39,925 nt of DNA from Chitinophagales bacterium (GCA_013298955.1 JAAFJT010000038.1:1-39925); one strand, 5' to 3'. Counted from the first letter of the stretch, positions 1 to 8,363 are shown. A program made the numbers and translations. The notes: generated by a model from the letters alone, not told the origin.

Positions 1-16
1 TATTTTTCGTAGAACG

Positions 17-168
17 TTTAGTATAAATAACGTTTGGAGGGTTTCAAACCCTCCAAACGTTGTTTATACTAAACCCTCCAAACGTTGTTTATACTAAACC
101 CTCCAAACGTTGTTTATACTAAACCCTCCAAACGTTGTTTATACTAAACCCTCCAAACGTTGTTGTGT
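17..168. repeat. Inverted repeat with right arm amplified five times (GGAGGGTTT family)
   Basis: A 28-base left arm (17-44) pairs with a right arm (46-73) across a 1-base spacer, with one mismatch. The core is GGAGGGTTT-C-AAACCCTCC. The right arm is then repeated in tandem with a 25-base period: the CCCTCC core starts at 49, 74, 99, 124 and 149. The array lies just 3' of the minus-strand TPR gene, which stops at 182. It can fold as a terminator-like hairpin, with four extra right arms that could compete for the single left arm. The same core recurs at 17397-17427 and 36628-36660. Confidence 0.9.
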
Positions 169-181
169 TAAATGGAACGAC

Positions 182-1834
182 TTAATTACCACCTAACTCT
201 TGTACTTTTTTCGCTGCATCTGCATTCGATGGATCCGCCGCTACTGCTTTTTGGAAATTTTCTTTGGCTACCGGCAAGTTGCCTTGCGCACCCATGCAAT
301 AGCCCAAATAGCTATACGCCCGAGATAAGAAATAATTATTCCGCGTTTTTGTTTTTTCATCTGTTGCTTTCAACGCGACTTCCACCAATTTCTCATACGT
401 CGTGCGGGCATCATAACGGGGATTATTTTCATCATCCATTTGTTGCAACGCTTTTGCTTTGTAGAAATAACCATCCACATCATTGGGCAATTTTTCAATA
501 TATCTATCTGCCGCTTGTACCAATTCTTTGTGCATATCCGCCTTGTAAGCCAACTGCATGGCTGCATAATAATCGCTGTTATTACCACCACATTTTGCCA
601 ATTTATCATTCAACGCAGCACCTGCTTCTTTCACGCGATTCGCTTTGATGTAAATGTTTGCAATTTTAGGCAACACATCACATTTTTGAGTCGAATCGAA
701 CTTGATATAATCTTGATAAACCCGTATAGCCGTATCAATTTTGCCCAATTGTTCCGCAGCGCGAGCGAAATACGTATAATCATAATTAGCCAAGTCATCA
801 CCACTCAATGCTTTAAACAATTTGTCAGATGCCTCCAAAGCCGCTTCATATTTACCATTTTCATAATTAGACCAAGCCATCCAACGATACATATTTTTGC
901 GCGTTGGGTCTTCTGTCAACAATTTTTGCGCTTCTTCCACCGCTTTATCATACGCTTTGGCTTGATAACACAAGAATTTTACATAACGAGCGCGGGCATC
1001 ATAATCTTTACCCGCCAAAGTAACATATTTTTCCAACAATTTCGTCACTCTCGGATATTCTTTATTTGCCATACAAAACTCAATTTGCGCTTTGTACAAC
1101 GGTGCATAATCGGGGGCAATCGCCAAGCCTTCTTCCAATTTTTCAATAGCCAATTTAAATTGTCCTGCACGTCCCCAAATGTTACCCATTTTAAGATACA
1201 CATCCGCTTCTTTTTTATCAATACTCGCAGCCGACTCATAAGCACTCATTGCGGGACCCGCCGAACCTGCCAATCGTTGTGCATCGCCTTCTTTGACCCA
1301 ATATTTCGCGCCCGCAGGTTCAATTTCTCTTGCCCGCTTTGCATTGGCAACGCCTTCCGTAAAATTCGTGTTTTTGCCATACAAATACGCATCGACTAAC
1401 AAGTAATAAGCATCCGGATGCCCTTCTTTGTACGGTTTTTTGCGAGAAGCCCGCACCGCTTTATCAATCGCCTTAGAAATCAATTGTTGATTTTGCTTCT
1501 CCTGAATCATCATTTTGACAACCCCAATTTGGGAACGCCAATTGTAATCAGGATTGGCACCAACCCCTTTGTTATAAAAATCGGCAGCTTTTGCCATATT
1601 GCCTTTGGCATTTTCGGAAGTAGAATCGCGGTAATAACTCTCGCCCATCCAGAAATAGGCATCACTATTAGTCGGTTCTTTGGCAATGATGGCATCCAAA
1701 CATTTTCGGGCACCACCGAAATCTTCGTTGTTAATTAGTTTTTCGCACTCTTTGGATGAGGACAAGACCTGGGCTTGTACATTCAAACTCAAAGAGGCAA
1801 GGCAAGCGACTGCTAAGATTTGGACTTTTTTCAT
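182..1834 (-). CDS. Exported tetratricopeptide repeat (TPR) protein
   Basis: A 550-residue protein made almost wholly of TPR-like helical hairpins, with recurrent A-x-Y/F-x-x-G and alternating A/Y/P spacing from about residue 30 to the end (for example the last unit, near YSYLGYCMGAQGNLPVAKEN). The start is taken at the ATG at 1834, because it gives a Sec signal peptide (MKKVQILAVACLASLSLNVQA, cleavage after about residue 21); a longer TTG start at 1894 would bury it. It lacks a lipobox and is probably periplasmic. It is the last gene of a minus-strand operon with a PstS-like protein. From family knowledge, Bacteroidota often pair such TPR and PstS-like genes with exbB/exbD/tonB, suggesting a role at the energised envelope. 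The exact function is unknown. Confidence 0.85.
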   Translation of the reverse strand: MKKVQILAVACLASLSLNVQAQVLSSSKECEKLINNEDFGGARKCLDAIIAKEPTNSDAYFWMGESYYRDSTSENAKGNMAKAADFYNKGVGANPDYNWRSQIGVVKMMIQEKQNQQLISKAIDKAVRASRKKPYKEGHPDAYYLLVDAYLYGKNTNFTEGVANAKRAREIEPAGAKYWVKEGDAQRLAGSAGPAMSAYESAASIDKKEADVYLKMGNIWGRAGQFKLAIEKLEEGLAIAPDYAPLYKAQIEFCMANKEYPRVTKLLEKYVTLAGKDYDARARYVKFLCYQAKAYDKAVEEAQKLLTEDPTRKNMYRWMAWSNYENGKYEAALEASDKLFKALSGDDLANYDYTYFARAAEQLGKIDTAIRVYQDYIKFDSTQKCDVLPKIANIYIKANRVKEAGAALNDKLAKCGGNNSDYYAAMQLAYKADMHKELVQAADRYIEKLPNDVDGYFYKAKALQQMDDENNPRYDARTTYEKLVEVALKATDEKTKTRNNYFLSRAYSYLGYCMGAQGNLPVAKENFQKAVAADPSNADAAKKVQELGGN

Positions 1835-2097
1835 TGTGTCGCGGATTGGTTGATTGATTTTTTCTAAGATAATTTTATGGTCAAGATAACACAAATCGTT
1901 TAACTCGTTAATTTAGACGAGTGTTGTACAAACGGTTGCAAGACATTTTAGTTAAAAAACTATTAAAACGATTCGTTGAAATCCAAAAACGGGGCGAATT
2001 TAGGCAAAACTTTTAAAAAAAGAAAAAAAGGATTTAAAAGTGGCATGAATCCACCCTTTTTGAATTTTAAAAAGGATGATTTGTACCTAAAAGGGCA

Positions 2098-3060
2098 TTA
2101 TTGTACAGGCTTTTTGACAATTTCGATAACGCGTTCTGGCTCTTGGGCAGGTACAATACCAGCTTTCATCATAATCCGTTGCCCAATATCGCCGTAAATA
2201 AACCGCGAAAAGCCACTCGCTAAACCTGCACTTCTATCCCGAACAATGCAATAAACGTCCCGCGTAAACGGATATAAACCTTGTCGAACAGGCAATTGAT
2301 AAGGGCGATAAAACCCTTTTGGCAAAGAATCATGCTTGGGTGAAATGCCAATAACATTGATTTTACTTAAAAAAACCTTCGTTTTGGGGTCATCGGAATC
2401 GCTCATCCAACTCCAACCGACAATACCAATGGTATTTTCATTTTCTGAAACAAATTGAATAGCATCGGTATTGGTTTTCGTTGCAAACGCGTTTTTGGGC
2501 AAACTTTTCGCACCAATTTCATTTAAAACAAAACTAACCGTTCCAGAATTGGAATTATCAAACACTAAATTAAGATTACCCGAACCGCCTTTGCCCAATT
2601 GCTTTCTATCCGTAATTTCACCTTTCAAGATTTGAACCACTTGTGGATAAGTCAATTCCGTATCTTTATTATTCTTATGGGTAATTAAGGCAATGCCGTC
2701 TAAGGCAACCTTCGTTTGTTGCGGCATGAGTCGGCGACTATCGAAAAACGCTTTTTCATCGGGTTTAAGTGGTCGCCCAATCATAATCATTTGCGCACTA
2801 TCGTTCATCAAATCATTAACCGCCGCCGCTTCCGATTTGTACCGCATATGGATATGAGCGCGTTCATACGTTGCATTGAAAACTTGCGCCTGCGCTTCCG
2901 CAATCGGGAGCAACGTCTCATCCACTGCCACCGTAATTTGACCTGTATTGGGCGTATTCTGCGTATCTTTGCCGGGTGCTTGCGCACAACGCGTCCCAAA
3001 CAGTAGGGCAATGAATGCGGTAACGATGATGCCTACATTATTTTTAAGATTGATTTTCAT
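2098..3060 (-). CDS. PstS-like phosphate/substrate-binding protein
   Basis: A 320-residue exported protein of the periplasmic binding protein type II fold, PstS-like. After a hydrophobic N-terminus (about residues 8-23) comes ITVAVDETLLPI, then the PstS-like blocks MIMIGRPLKPDE, VALDGIALITHKNN, YPQVVQILKGEI and GIVGWSW. Cys25 follows the hydrophobic segment, but arginine at -1 is not a good lipobox, so lipidation is uncertain. The ATG at 3060 is the natural start. It lies 33 bases downstream of the small membrane protein gene and upstream of the TPR gene, all on one strand. No PstABC transporter genes are present, so it may not serve phosphate import; a TonB-linked envelope function is an alternative. 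Confidence 0.8.
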   Translation of the reverse strand: MKINLKNNVGIIVTAFIALLFGTRCAQAPGKDTQNTPNTGQITVAVDETLLPIAEAQAQVFNATYERAHIHMRYKSEAAAVNDLMNDSAQMIMIGRPLKPDEKAFFDSRRLMPQQTKVALDGIALITHKNNKDTELTYPQVVQILKGEITDRKQLGKGGSGNLNLVFDNSNSGTVSFVLNEIGAKSLPKNAFATKTNTDAIQFVSENENTIGIVGWSWMSDSDDPKTKVFLSKINVIGISPKHDSLPKGFYRPYQLPVRQGLYPFTRDVYCIVRDRSAGLASGFSRFIYGDIGQRIMMKAGIVPAQEPERVIEIVKKPVQ

Positions 3061-3093
3061 TAAATTACCTATTATTTTTATTAAAATAAAAAT

Positions 3094-3336
3094 TCACGAT
3101 TCCTCCGATGCTTTATAATTTTCATAACTCCTATAAAAACGATACATGCCATACAAAACGCAAGCAACACCAAACACGACGGTCAAAGTCGGTGGGAAAT
3201 CGTCTTTAAAAAGATTGCGATAAGCAATCAACATGCCGCCTAAAATGGCATAAGCCGCCGTCACGCAGGCTGTAAAGTAGAGGTGAACAACAAAACGAGT
3301 ATTTTTGTTGTTGTTGAAAGGATTCGGTAACGACAT
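3094..3336 (-). CDS. Small two-helix membrane protein
   Basis: An 80-residue protein with two clear transmembrane segments (about residues 16-38 and 47-65) and a charged Lys/Glu-rich C-terminus. The ATG at 3336 (MSLPNPFNNNKNTR) is preferred over a non-ATG start at 3384, because the promoter-like box TATATTTG lies between the two. It is the first gene of the operon leading into the PstS-like and TPR genes. I do not recognise a named family. Its conserved neighbourhood suggests a structural or accessory role in the same envelope system. Confidence 0.65.
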   Translation of the reverse strand: MSLPNPFNNNKNTRFVVHLYFTACVTAAYAILGGMLIAYRNLFKDDFPPTLTVVFGVACVLYGMYRFYRSYENYKASEES

Positions 3337-3371
3337 GATTTGCACAAGGTTGTTTTTGAAAAATTTTGACG

Positions 3372-3404
3372 CAAATATAGACATTTAAGCAAGAAATGAA
3401 ACAA
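3372..3404 (-). promoter_or_regulatory. Bacteroidota-type promoter for the small membrane protein-pstS-TPR operon
   Basis: On the minus strand TATATTTG (3379-3372) matches the TAnnTTTG -7 consensus exactly, 35 bases before the ATG. A TTG at 3404-3402, 22 bases upstream, can serve as the -33 element. The -33 element lies inside the hairpin at 3394-3433. Confidence 0.55.
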
Positions 3405-3433
3405 GGATTGAACGCTCAATCCTCGTTTCATTT
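3394..3433. terminator. Hairpin downstream of glgA
   Basis: An 18-base inverted repeat with one mismatch and a 4-base loop: AAATGAAACAAGGATTGA (3394-3411) pairs with 3416-3433. It sits between glgA (stop at 3579) and the next minus-strand operon, so it probably ends glgA transcription. It is 145 bases past the stop codon, and the T-run after the stem is weak. The 3434-3578 stretch holds nothing else I can recognise. Confidence 0.55.
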
Positions 3434-3578
3434 TAAAACAAGTTGCATTTGAATAGATGCGAGAGAAATGTATCTTGGCGTGTTAGGAACTGTAATTTTT
3501 CTGATGGTGTAAATCAATAAATCGTAAATGCCCATCTGTGAAATCAGCCCACCCATTCAAACGAAGTGTAATGATATT

Positions 3579-5018
3579 TTACGTCCGTGATACCATATCT
3601 TGATAAATATTTAAATAGCGTTGTGCAGATTGTTTCCAAGAATGGTCGATTTGCATAATATGCTGACGCAAATTTGCCCATTTTTCAGCTTGTTGGTATA
3701 AATCGGTTGCACGATATAAGGCTTCTAAGGCTTCTGTTTCATTAAAAGCGGCGAATTGAATCCCACAACCCTTTTCATCCGCAATATCGGACACCGTATC
3801 GCGCAAGCCGCCAACAGCGCGTACAATCGGAATCGTCCCATAACGCAACGAATATAACTGATTCAAACCACAAGGTTCTACGCGGGAAGGCATCAATAGG
3901 AAATCTGCCCCCGCATACAATCGATGCGATAATTCTTCATTATACATCAAAGCCGTGTCAAAAACACCCAAATAACGACTTTTCATCCGCATCAGCGCGT
4001 CCGAAACGGATTGTTCTCCTGTGCCGAGAATAAAAAACACGGCTTCTCCGCCTTCTGATAAGAATCGATGAATCAAATTCGGCAATAAATCCGCCCCTTT
4101 TTCGCCCACAAGTCGCCCGATAAAGATTATCAAAGGCAAATCATTCCTCAAATGAAATTTTTGGGTAATGAATAATTTGGCTTTTGCCTTCCAATCAGCT
4201 ACATTTACATTCAAATGCGTCCCTAAAAGCGGGTCTGTTTTGGGATTCCAAACATCGGTATCAATCCCATTGACAATGCCAACCGATTTAGCACGCTCAT
4301 TATTAATCAACCATTCCAAACCGCCCGAACTGCCCGCCCGCAATTCTTCCATGTAACCCGCCGAAACCGTTGTCAATTGCCAACAACATTTAATGCCTGT
4401 CGCCAAAGGATTAATCATACCGTCCCAATCCAGTAAACCACCCGCATCTCTATCGTAATCGGGCAACATAAAGGTCTTATCCCAATGAAAAGCACCATGA
4501 TATTGTCCATTATGAATGGTAAAAACGGTCGGAATGTGCGCCAATGCCCGATATGCCCGACAATGTTTTATCATAAACGGCACTAAACCCGTGTGATGGT
4601 CATGGCAATGAAACACATTATAAGGATTGTGATGTAAAAGCCATTGTAAAACAGCTTGTTGAAAAACCAACCACCGTTCCAAATCATCCCAATACCCTTG
4701 ACCGGTTTGTGGGTCATTGTAAATCCCAGGTCGGTCGAATAGGCGCGGCACATTGACCATGTATAAAGGAAAACCTAAGGTTGGGTTGCCACATTTTTCA
4801 ATGGCAAAAGGCACTGTCCAATGTGCAATGCTCAAATGACCTTGAAAAACAGGTTCATAGGACTGCTCATAAATCCATTTGGAGCGATACTTTGGAATAA
4901 TGACAGCCGTTTCTGCCCCCAAATCGCGCAAATATTTAGGCAATGCGCCCGCAACATCGCCCAAACCGCCTGCTTTTGCTGCGGGATAACACTCGGCACT
5001 AATGTGTAAAATTTTCAT
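3579..5018 (-). CDS. glgA: Glycogen synthase (ADP-glucose type, GT5)
   Basis: Transfers glucose from a nucleotide sugar to the growing alpha-1,4-glucan chain in the cytoplasm. At 479 residues it has normal GT5 length. The N-terminus carries the substrate-binding KAGGLGDV motif (Lys15). The middle has VFTIHNGQYHG and IVNGIDTDVWNP. The C-terminal GT-B half has IIFIGRLVGEKG and the nucleotide-sugar site MPSRVEPCGLNQLYSLRYG. The ATG at 5018 overlaps the stop of the upstream kinase as ATGA, so translation is probably coupled. No other glycogen gene (glgB, glgC, glgP) is in the window, so the pairing with a nucleoside kinase is not a classical glg operon. Confidence 0.95.
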   Translation of the reverse strand: MKILHISAECYPAAKAGGLGDVAGALPKYLRDLGAETAVIIPKYRSKWIYEQSYEPVFQGHLSIAHWTVPFAIEKCGNPTLGFPLYMVNVPRLFDRPGIYNDPQTGQGYWDDLERWLVFQQAVLQWLLHHNPYNVFHCHDHHTGLVPFMIKHCRAYRALAHIPTVFTIHNGQYHGAFHWDKTFMLPDYDRDAGGLLDWDGMINPLATGIKCCWQLTTVSAGYMEELRAGSSGGLEWLINNERAKSVGIVNGIDTDVWNPKTDPLLGTHLNVNVADWKAKAKLFITQKFHLRNDLPLIIFIGRLVGEKGADLLPNLIHRFLSEGGEAVFFILGTGEQSVSDALMRMKSRYLGVFDTALMYNEELSHRLYAGADFLLMPSRVEPCGLNQLYSLRYGTIPIVRAVGGLRDTVSDIADEKGCGIQFAAFNETEALEALYRATDLYQQAEKWANLRQHIMQIDHSWKQSAQRYLNIYQDMVSRT

Positions 5019-5674
5019 TGTTGGTCTCTGATTTTATGTGTAAAAGCGATTTTATGAATCCCTTTTGAATATGGTTTTGAAATATAGGATACGATTTGTT
5101 TATAAAAAAAAGGATTATTGACAAAATCAACGTCCTCTAATTCTAATATCAAAATTGGAATATTGGTTTCGGATTTAAAATAATTGAAATACGCTTGTTG
5201 AATTTGCAATAAGTAATCTTCTTCAAGTTTTGCTTCATAAGAACGCCCCCGTTTCTGAATATTGGCAACCAATTGTGATACAGGTCGATGTAGGTAAATC
5301 AATAAGTCTGGTTTCGGAAAAGTCGCATTCAATACTTTAAATAAACGTCGAAAAAGGCGATATTCTGCTTCTGTAAGGTTGTTTTTCGCAAAAATCAGCG
5401 TTTTAATGAAAAAATAATCCGCAATGCTGACCGTATTCAATAATTCGGGTTGCGTAAGCGACTCTTGCAATTGTTGATGCCTTTCGGTCATAAAAAAAAG
5501 TTCGACCGAAAAAGCATATCGCTGTGGGTCGTTGTAAAAAAGCGGCAGAAAGGGATTATCCGAGAATTGTTCCAAAATCAAATGGCAATCCATATCAGCG
5601 GAGAGCATTTCGCAAAGCGTCGTTTTACCCGCGCCAATATTGCCTTCGATAGCGATGAAACGATAAGGGAGCAT
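5015..5674 (-). CDS. Deoxynucleoside kinase
   Basis: A 219-residue P-loop kinase of the deoxyguanosine/deoxyadenosine kinase family, which phosphorylates deoxynucleosides for salvage in the cytoplasm. The N-terminus reads FIAIEGNIGAGKTTLC (P-loop about residues 11-19). A family-typical block LLIYLHRPVSQLVANIQKRG and the lid region with RGRSYE lie in the second half. The ATG at 5674 is preferred over a TTG two codons upstream; an in-frame stop at 5720-5722 closes the frame. Its stop overlaps the glgA start by 4 bases. A hexanucleotide repeat lies immediately upstream in the leader. Nucleoside specificity cannot be read from the sequence. Confidence 0.88.
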   Translation of the reverse strand: MLPYRFIAIEGNIGAGKTTLCEMLSADMDCHLILEQFSDNPFLPLFYNDPQRYAFSVELFFMTERHQQLQESLTQPELLNTVSIADYFFIKTLIFAKNNLTEAEYRLFRRLFKVLNATFPKPDLLIYLHRPVSQLVANIQKRGRSYEAKLEEDYLLQIQQAYFNYFKSETNIPILILELEDVDFVNNPFFYKQIVSYISKPYSKGIHKIAFTHKIRDQQ

Positions 5675-5687
5675 AATCAATATTATT

Positions 5688-5717
5688 GTATTGGTATTGG
5701 TATTGGTATTGGTATTG
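5688..5717. repeat. Hexanucleotide microsatellite, (GTATTG)x5
   Basis: Five perfect tandem copies of GTATTG, 14 bases upstream of the kinase ATG on the minus strand. The repeat lies between the start codon and an in-frame stop, so it is leader rather than coding sequence. Changes in copy number would alter leader length in steps of 6. Confidence 0.9.
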
Positions 5718-5725
5718 GTTTAACT

Positions 5726-5932
5726 AACACATAGGGCACATAGATTTATATAGGACACATAGGACACATAGGGCATTTATTAATAACTCATGTTACGCAC
5801 TCGTATTTGGGAAGGCAAATTTAATTTTGTTTTTCGAGCAAATCGGTTTCCGAAACCTGAGTTAATAAAAATAATCCCTATGTGTCCTATGTGTCCTATG
5901 TGTCCTATGTCAATCTATGTGCCCTATGTGTT
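5726..5932. repeat. Long inverted repeat of 9-base ACACATAGG words
   Basis: The left arm 5726-5773 and right arm 5876-5932 are inverted copies around a loop of about 100 bases. Both arms are built from 9-base words of the type GACACATAG. The right arm has one more word than the left (57 against 48 bases). The loop holds a weaker inner inverted repeat around TTAATAACTCA. The element abuts the folK stop codon (5933-5935), so it lies 3' of folK and 5' of the kinase. A role in ending or stabilising the folK transcript is plausible but unproven. Confidence 0.88.
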
Positions 5933-6436
5933 TTAATCTTCAAAAATAGATACTTCTAACGGGTCTGTGCAATTAAAATACAGTTCTTCTATTGGCAATT
6001 GCAATTCGGGATGCAGGTCTTCCCCTGCGATTTCCATCAAGGGAATCAAGACAAAATTGCGCTCTTGCAAACGCGGATGCGGAATTGTCAAATCAGGCAT
6101 TTTTATAATTTCATTGCCCCATAAAGCAATATCAATATCAATCAGTCGCGGTGCATTTTTCTCAGTGCGCACCCGTCCTATCTCCTTTTCTATATTTAAA
6201 ATTTTACTTAAAACATTTTGCGGTGTCAGTACAGTTGAAACTTCAATTGCTTGATTCAAAAAATCACTTTGATTGGGAATCTTACTTTTACCCCAAGGTT
6301 CGGATTCGTACAAACGCGATACTTGTTGGATTTTGCCAATTTGTTCGCCAATCAAGGTTTGGGCGCGCTTCAAATTTTCGACGCGATTTCCCAAATTAGA
6401 ACCCAATATTAAATAAATTTTGCTCAATTTCGACAT
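5933..6436 (-). CDS. folK: 6-hydroxymethyl-7,8-dihydropterin pyrophosphokinase
   Basis: Transfers pyrophosphate from ATP to 6-hydroxymethyl-7,8-dihydropterin in folate synthesis (cytoplasm). The protein has 167 residues, the usual FolK size. It shows YLILGSNLGNR at the N-terminus (GSNLGNR about 12-18), YESEPWG, the acidic metal/ATP motif APRLIDIDIALWG (about 95-107), and IPHPRLQERNFVLIPL (about 118-133). The ATG at 6436 (MSKLSKIYL) is preferred over a longer non-ATG start at 6469, since the TACATTTG promoter box lies just upstream of it. The gene is alone on its strand; other folate genes are not nearby. Confidence 0.95.
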   Translation of the reverse strand: MSKLSKIYLILGSNLGNRVENLKRAQTLIGEQIGKIQQVSRLYESEPWGKSKIPNQSDFLNQAIEVSTVLTPQNVLSKILNIEKEIGRVRTEKNAPRLIDIDIALWGNEIIKMPDLTIPHPRLQERNFVLIPLMEIAGEDLHPELQLPIEELYFNCTDPLEVSIFED

Positions 6437-6466
6437 GATGTATATTAATGGTTTAAAAAAAACAAG

Positions 6467-6474
6467 CAAATGTA
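6467..6474 (-). promoter_or_regulatory. -7 promoter box for folK
   Basis: TACATTTG on the minus strand matches TAnnTTTG exactly, 30 bases before the folK ATG. I see no clear -33 TTTG. It lies back to back with the GH13 promoter at 6482-6515, leaving only 7 bases between the two. Confidence 0.5.
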
Positions 6475-6481
6475 AGCAGAT

Positions 6482-6515
6482 TTTGAAAATTTCTATGAAT
6501 CTATTGCTACTTTTG
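6482..6515 (+). promoter_or_regulatory. Bacteroidota-type promoter for the GH13 lipoprotein gene
   Basis: TTTG at 6482-6485 and TACTTTTG at 6508-6515 are separated by 22 bases and match the -33/-7 pattern TTTG...TAnnTTTG. The predicted transcript has a leader of about 65 bases before the ATG at 6586. Confidence 0.65.
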
Positions 6516-6585
6516 CGATGCGAAAGGGCTTATTCGTAGCCGAAAAGCCTATTCACGAACCTATTTTTATCTAAATTCAACCAAA

Positions 6586-8343
6586 ATGCGCCACATTTTC
6601 TTGATTTTATTTGCGGCGGTAGGCATGTATCTGACATCCTGCCGTCATTCTAACGCTTCTGCGGATTCTAAAAAAACCACTTCGGATGCAACTTGGTGGA
6701 AAGAAGCGATTATCTATCAAATCTACCCGCGCAGTTTCAAAGACAGCGACGGCGATGGTGTAGGAGATTTGAAAGGAATTATTTCTAAATTGGACTATAT
6801 CAAAAGTTTAGGGGTCACGGGCGTTTGGCTTAACCCGATTTATGCTTCTCCCAATAAAGATAATGGTTACGATATCGCTGATTATCAAAGCATTATGAAA
6901 GAATTTGGGACGATGGCAGATTTTGACACCTTGCTCAAAGGCATGCATGACCGTAAAATTAAAGTTTTTATGGATTTGGTTTTGAACCATTGTAGCGATG
7001 AACATCAGTGGTTTAAACAAGCCCGAACTTCGCGTACCAATCCATTTTATAATTATTTTCATTGGTGGCCTGCTGAAAAAGGAACGCCGCCTGCACGTTG
7101 GAGTCATTTTGACGAAAAAGCGGATGGTTGGGAATATAATAAAGCCACTAATTCTTATTATTTGCACTATTTCGCGGATTGCCAACCTGATTTGAATTGG
7201 GAAAACCCGACTTTGCGCCAAGATATTTATAAAATGATGCGTTTTTGGTTGGAAAAAGGCGTTGATGGCTTCCGTTTGGACGCGCTTGCGTTTATTTCCA
7301 AAGATACGACTTTTCCCGCGCTTCCGAAAGAATACAATGGTTCTTGGGGTATGTTTTACGCTTCGGGTCCGAAATTGCATGATTATATCCAAGAAATGAA
7401 TCGCGAAGTGTTGAGTAAATATAATGTTGGAACGGTGGCTGAAGCCTTTGGCGATATTGAACGCGTGATGAAATTCGTTGCCGAAGACCGCAAAGAACTC
7501 AATATGGCGTATCATTTTGAAGGCACAGAACTCGGCTATTTGCCCAATGAGTATAAAATGCCCGACCCCAAAGGCAACAATTTGTTGGATATGAAACGGG
7601 TTTATTCCAAATGGGATTCTGCCTTTATGTCTCGCGGCTGGGGAACGATGTATTTGGCAAACCATGACCAACCGCGTATGGTAACGCGCTGGGGCAATGA
7701 CGCACCTGCCTTTCGGGAAGTGTCTTCTAAAATGTTGACGACGTTTATTATGAGCATGCGGGCGACACCGTATTATTATTATGGGGACGAATTGGGCATG
7801 AACAACATCAAATTCGATAAAGTGGAGGATTATAATGACATTGAATTATTAACCAATTATACGCAAATCAAAAATAAAGGGGGTGATTTGAAACGCTTTT
7901 TGGAGGGCATGAAAATATCTTCCCGCGATAATGGGCGGACTCCTTTCCAATGGGATAGTACTGCGAATGGTGGTTTTACGGTTGGGAAACCTTGGTTGAA
8001 AGTCAATCCGAATTATACTGATGTAAATTTGGTGAATCAAGAAAAAGACCCTCATTCGACATTGAATTATTTTAGAAAAATGGTCGAATTGCGCAAAGGC
8101 AATAAAACGCTGATTTATGGAAAATATACGTTGTTGGACAAATCCAATCCAAAAATATACGCTTACACCAGAGAATTGGATGGCAAAAAATTGTTGGTTT
8201 TATTGAATTTTAGCGATGCAAACGCAACGGCGGATACGGGTATTGATGTTAGTAAAGCCAAAATTTTAATTAATAATTATAATAGCAAATCGCCTGATGG
8301 TCAATTAAGACCTTATGAGGCAATTATTTATGAATTGAACTAA
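6586..8343 (+). CDS. GH13 alpha-glucosidase-type lipoprotein
   Basis: A 585-residue secreted glycoside hydrolase, probably splitting alpha-1,4 or alpha-1,6 bonds in short glucans. The signal peptide ends in the lipobox LTSC (lipidated Cys19), so it is membrane-anchored. The (beta/alpha)8 barrel starts at WWKEAIIYQIYPRSF. Conserved GH13 regions are visible: DLVLNH (about 130-135), GFRLDAL with nucleophile Asp232, the acid/base region GTVAEAF with Glu286, and LANHDQPR with His360-Asp361. It most resembles oligo-1,6-glucosidase/alpha-glucosidase enzymes (DSDGDGVGDLKGI, QPDLNWENP), but specificity is not certain. A C-terminal beta domain ends in a typical LLNFS segment. It has its own promoter and is followed by 3' inverted repeats; no susC/susD genes are near. 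Confidence 0.92.
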   Translation: MRHIFLILFAAVGMYLTSCRHSNASADSKKTTSDATWWKEAIIYQIYPRSFKDSDGDGVGDLKGIISKLDYIKSLGVTGVWLNPIYASPNKDNGYDIADYQSIMKEFGTMADFDTLLKGMHDRKIKVFMDLVLNHCSDEHQWFKQARTSRTNPFYNYFHWWPAEKGTPPARWSHFDEKADGWEYNKATNSYYLHYFADCQPDLNWENPTLRQDIYKMMRFWLEKGVDGFRLDALAFISKDTTFPALPKEYNGSWGMFYASGPKLHDYIQEMNREVLSKYNVGTVAEAFGDIERVMKFVAEDRKELNMAYHFEGTELGYLPNEYKMPDPKGNNLLDMKRVYSKWDSAFMSRGWGTMYLANHDQPRMVTRWGNDAPAFREVSSKMLTTFIMSMRATPYYYYGDELGMNNIKFDKVEDYNDIELLTNYTQIKNKGGDLKRFLEGMKISSRDNGRTPFQWDSTANGGFTVGKPWLKVNPNYTDVNLVNQEKDPHSTLNYFRKMVELRKGNKTLIYGKYTLLDKSNPKIYAYTRELDGKKLLVLLNFSDANATADTGIDVSKAKILINNYNSKSPDGQLRPYEAIIYELN

Positions 8344-8363
8344 AAGGGCGATACAATGCGGGT

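Noticed and set aside
17-168. Possible origin iterons or CRISPR array
   Set aside because: The 25-base units are directly contiguous without spacers, there is no replication initiator gene nearby, and the core is a dispersed inverted repeat.
440-1399. 319-codon plus-strand open frame opposite the TPR gene
   Set aside because: It is antisense to a clear TPR coding region and has Phe/Ile/Arg-rich composition typical of shadow frames.
6808-7671. 287-codon minus-strand open frame opposite the GH13 gene
   Set aside because: It is fully inside the GH13 gene, whose motifs are intact; the antisense protein has no recognisable domain.
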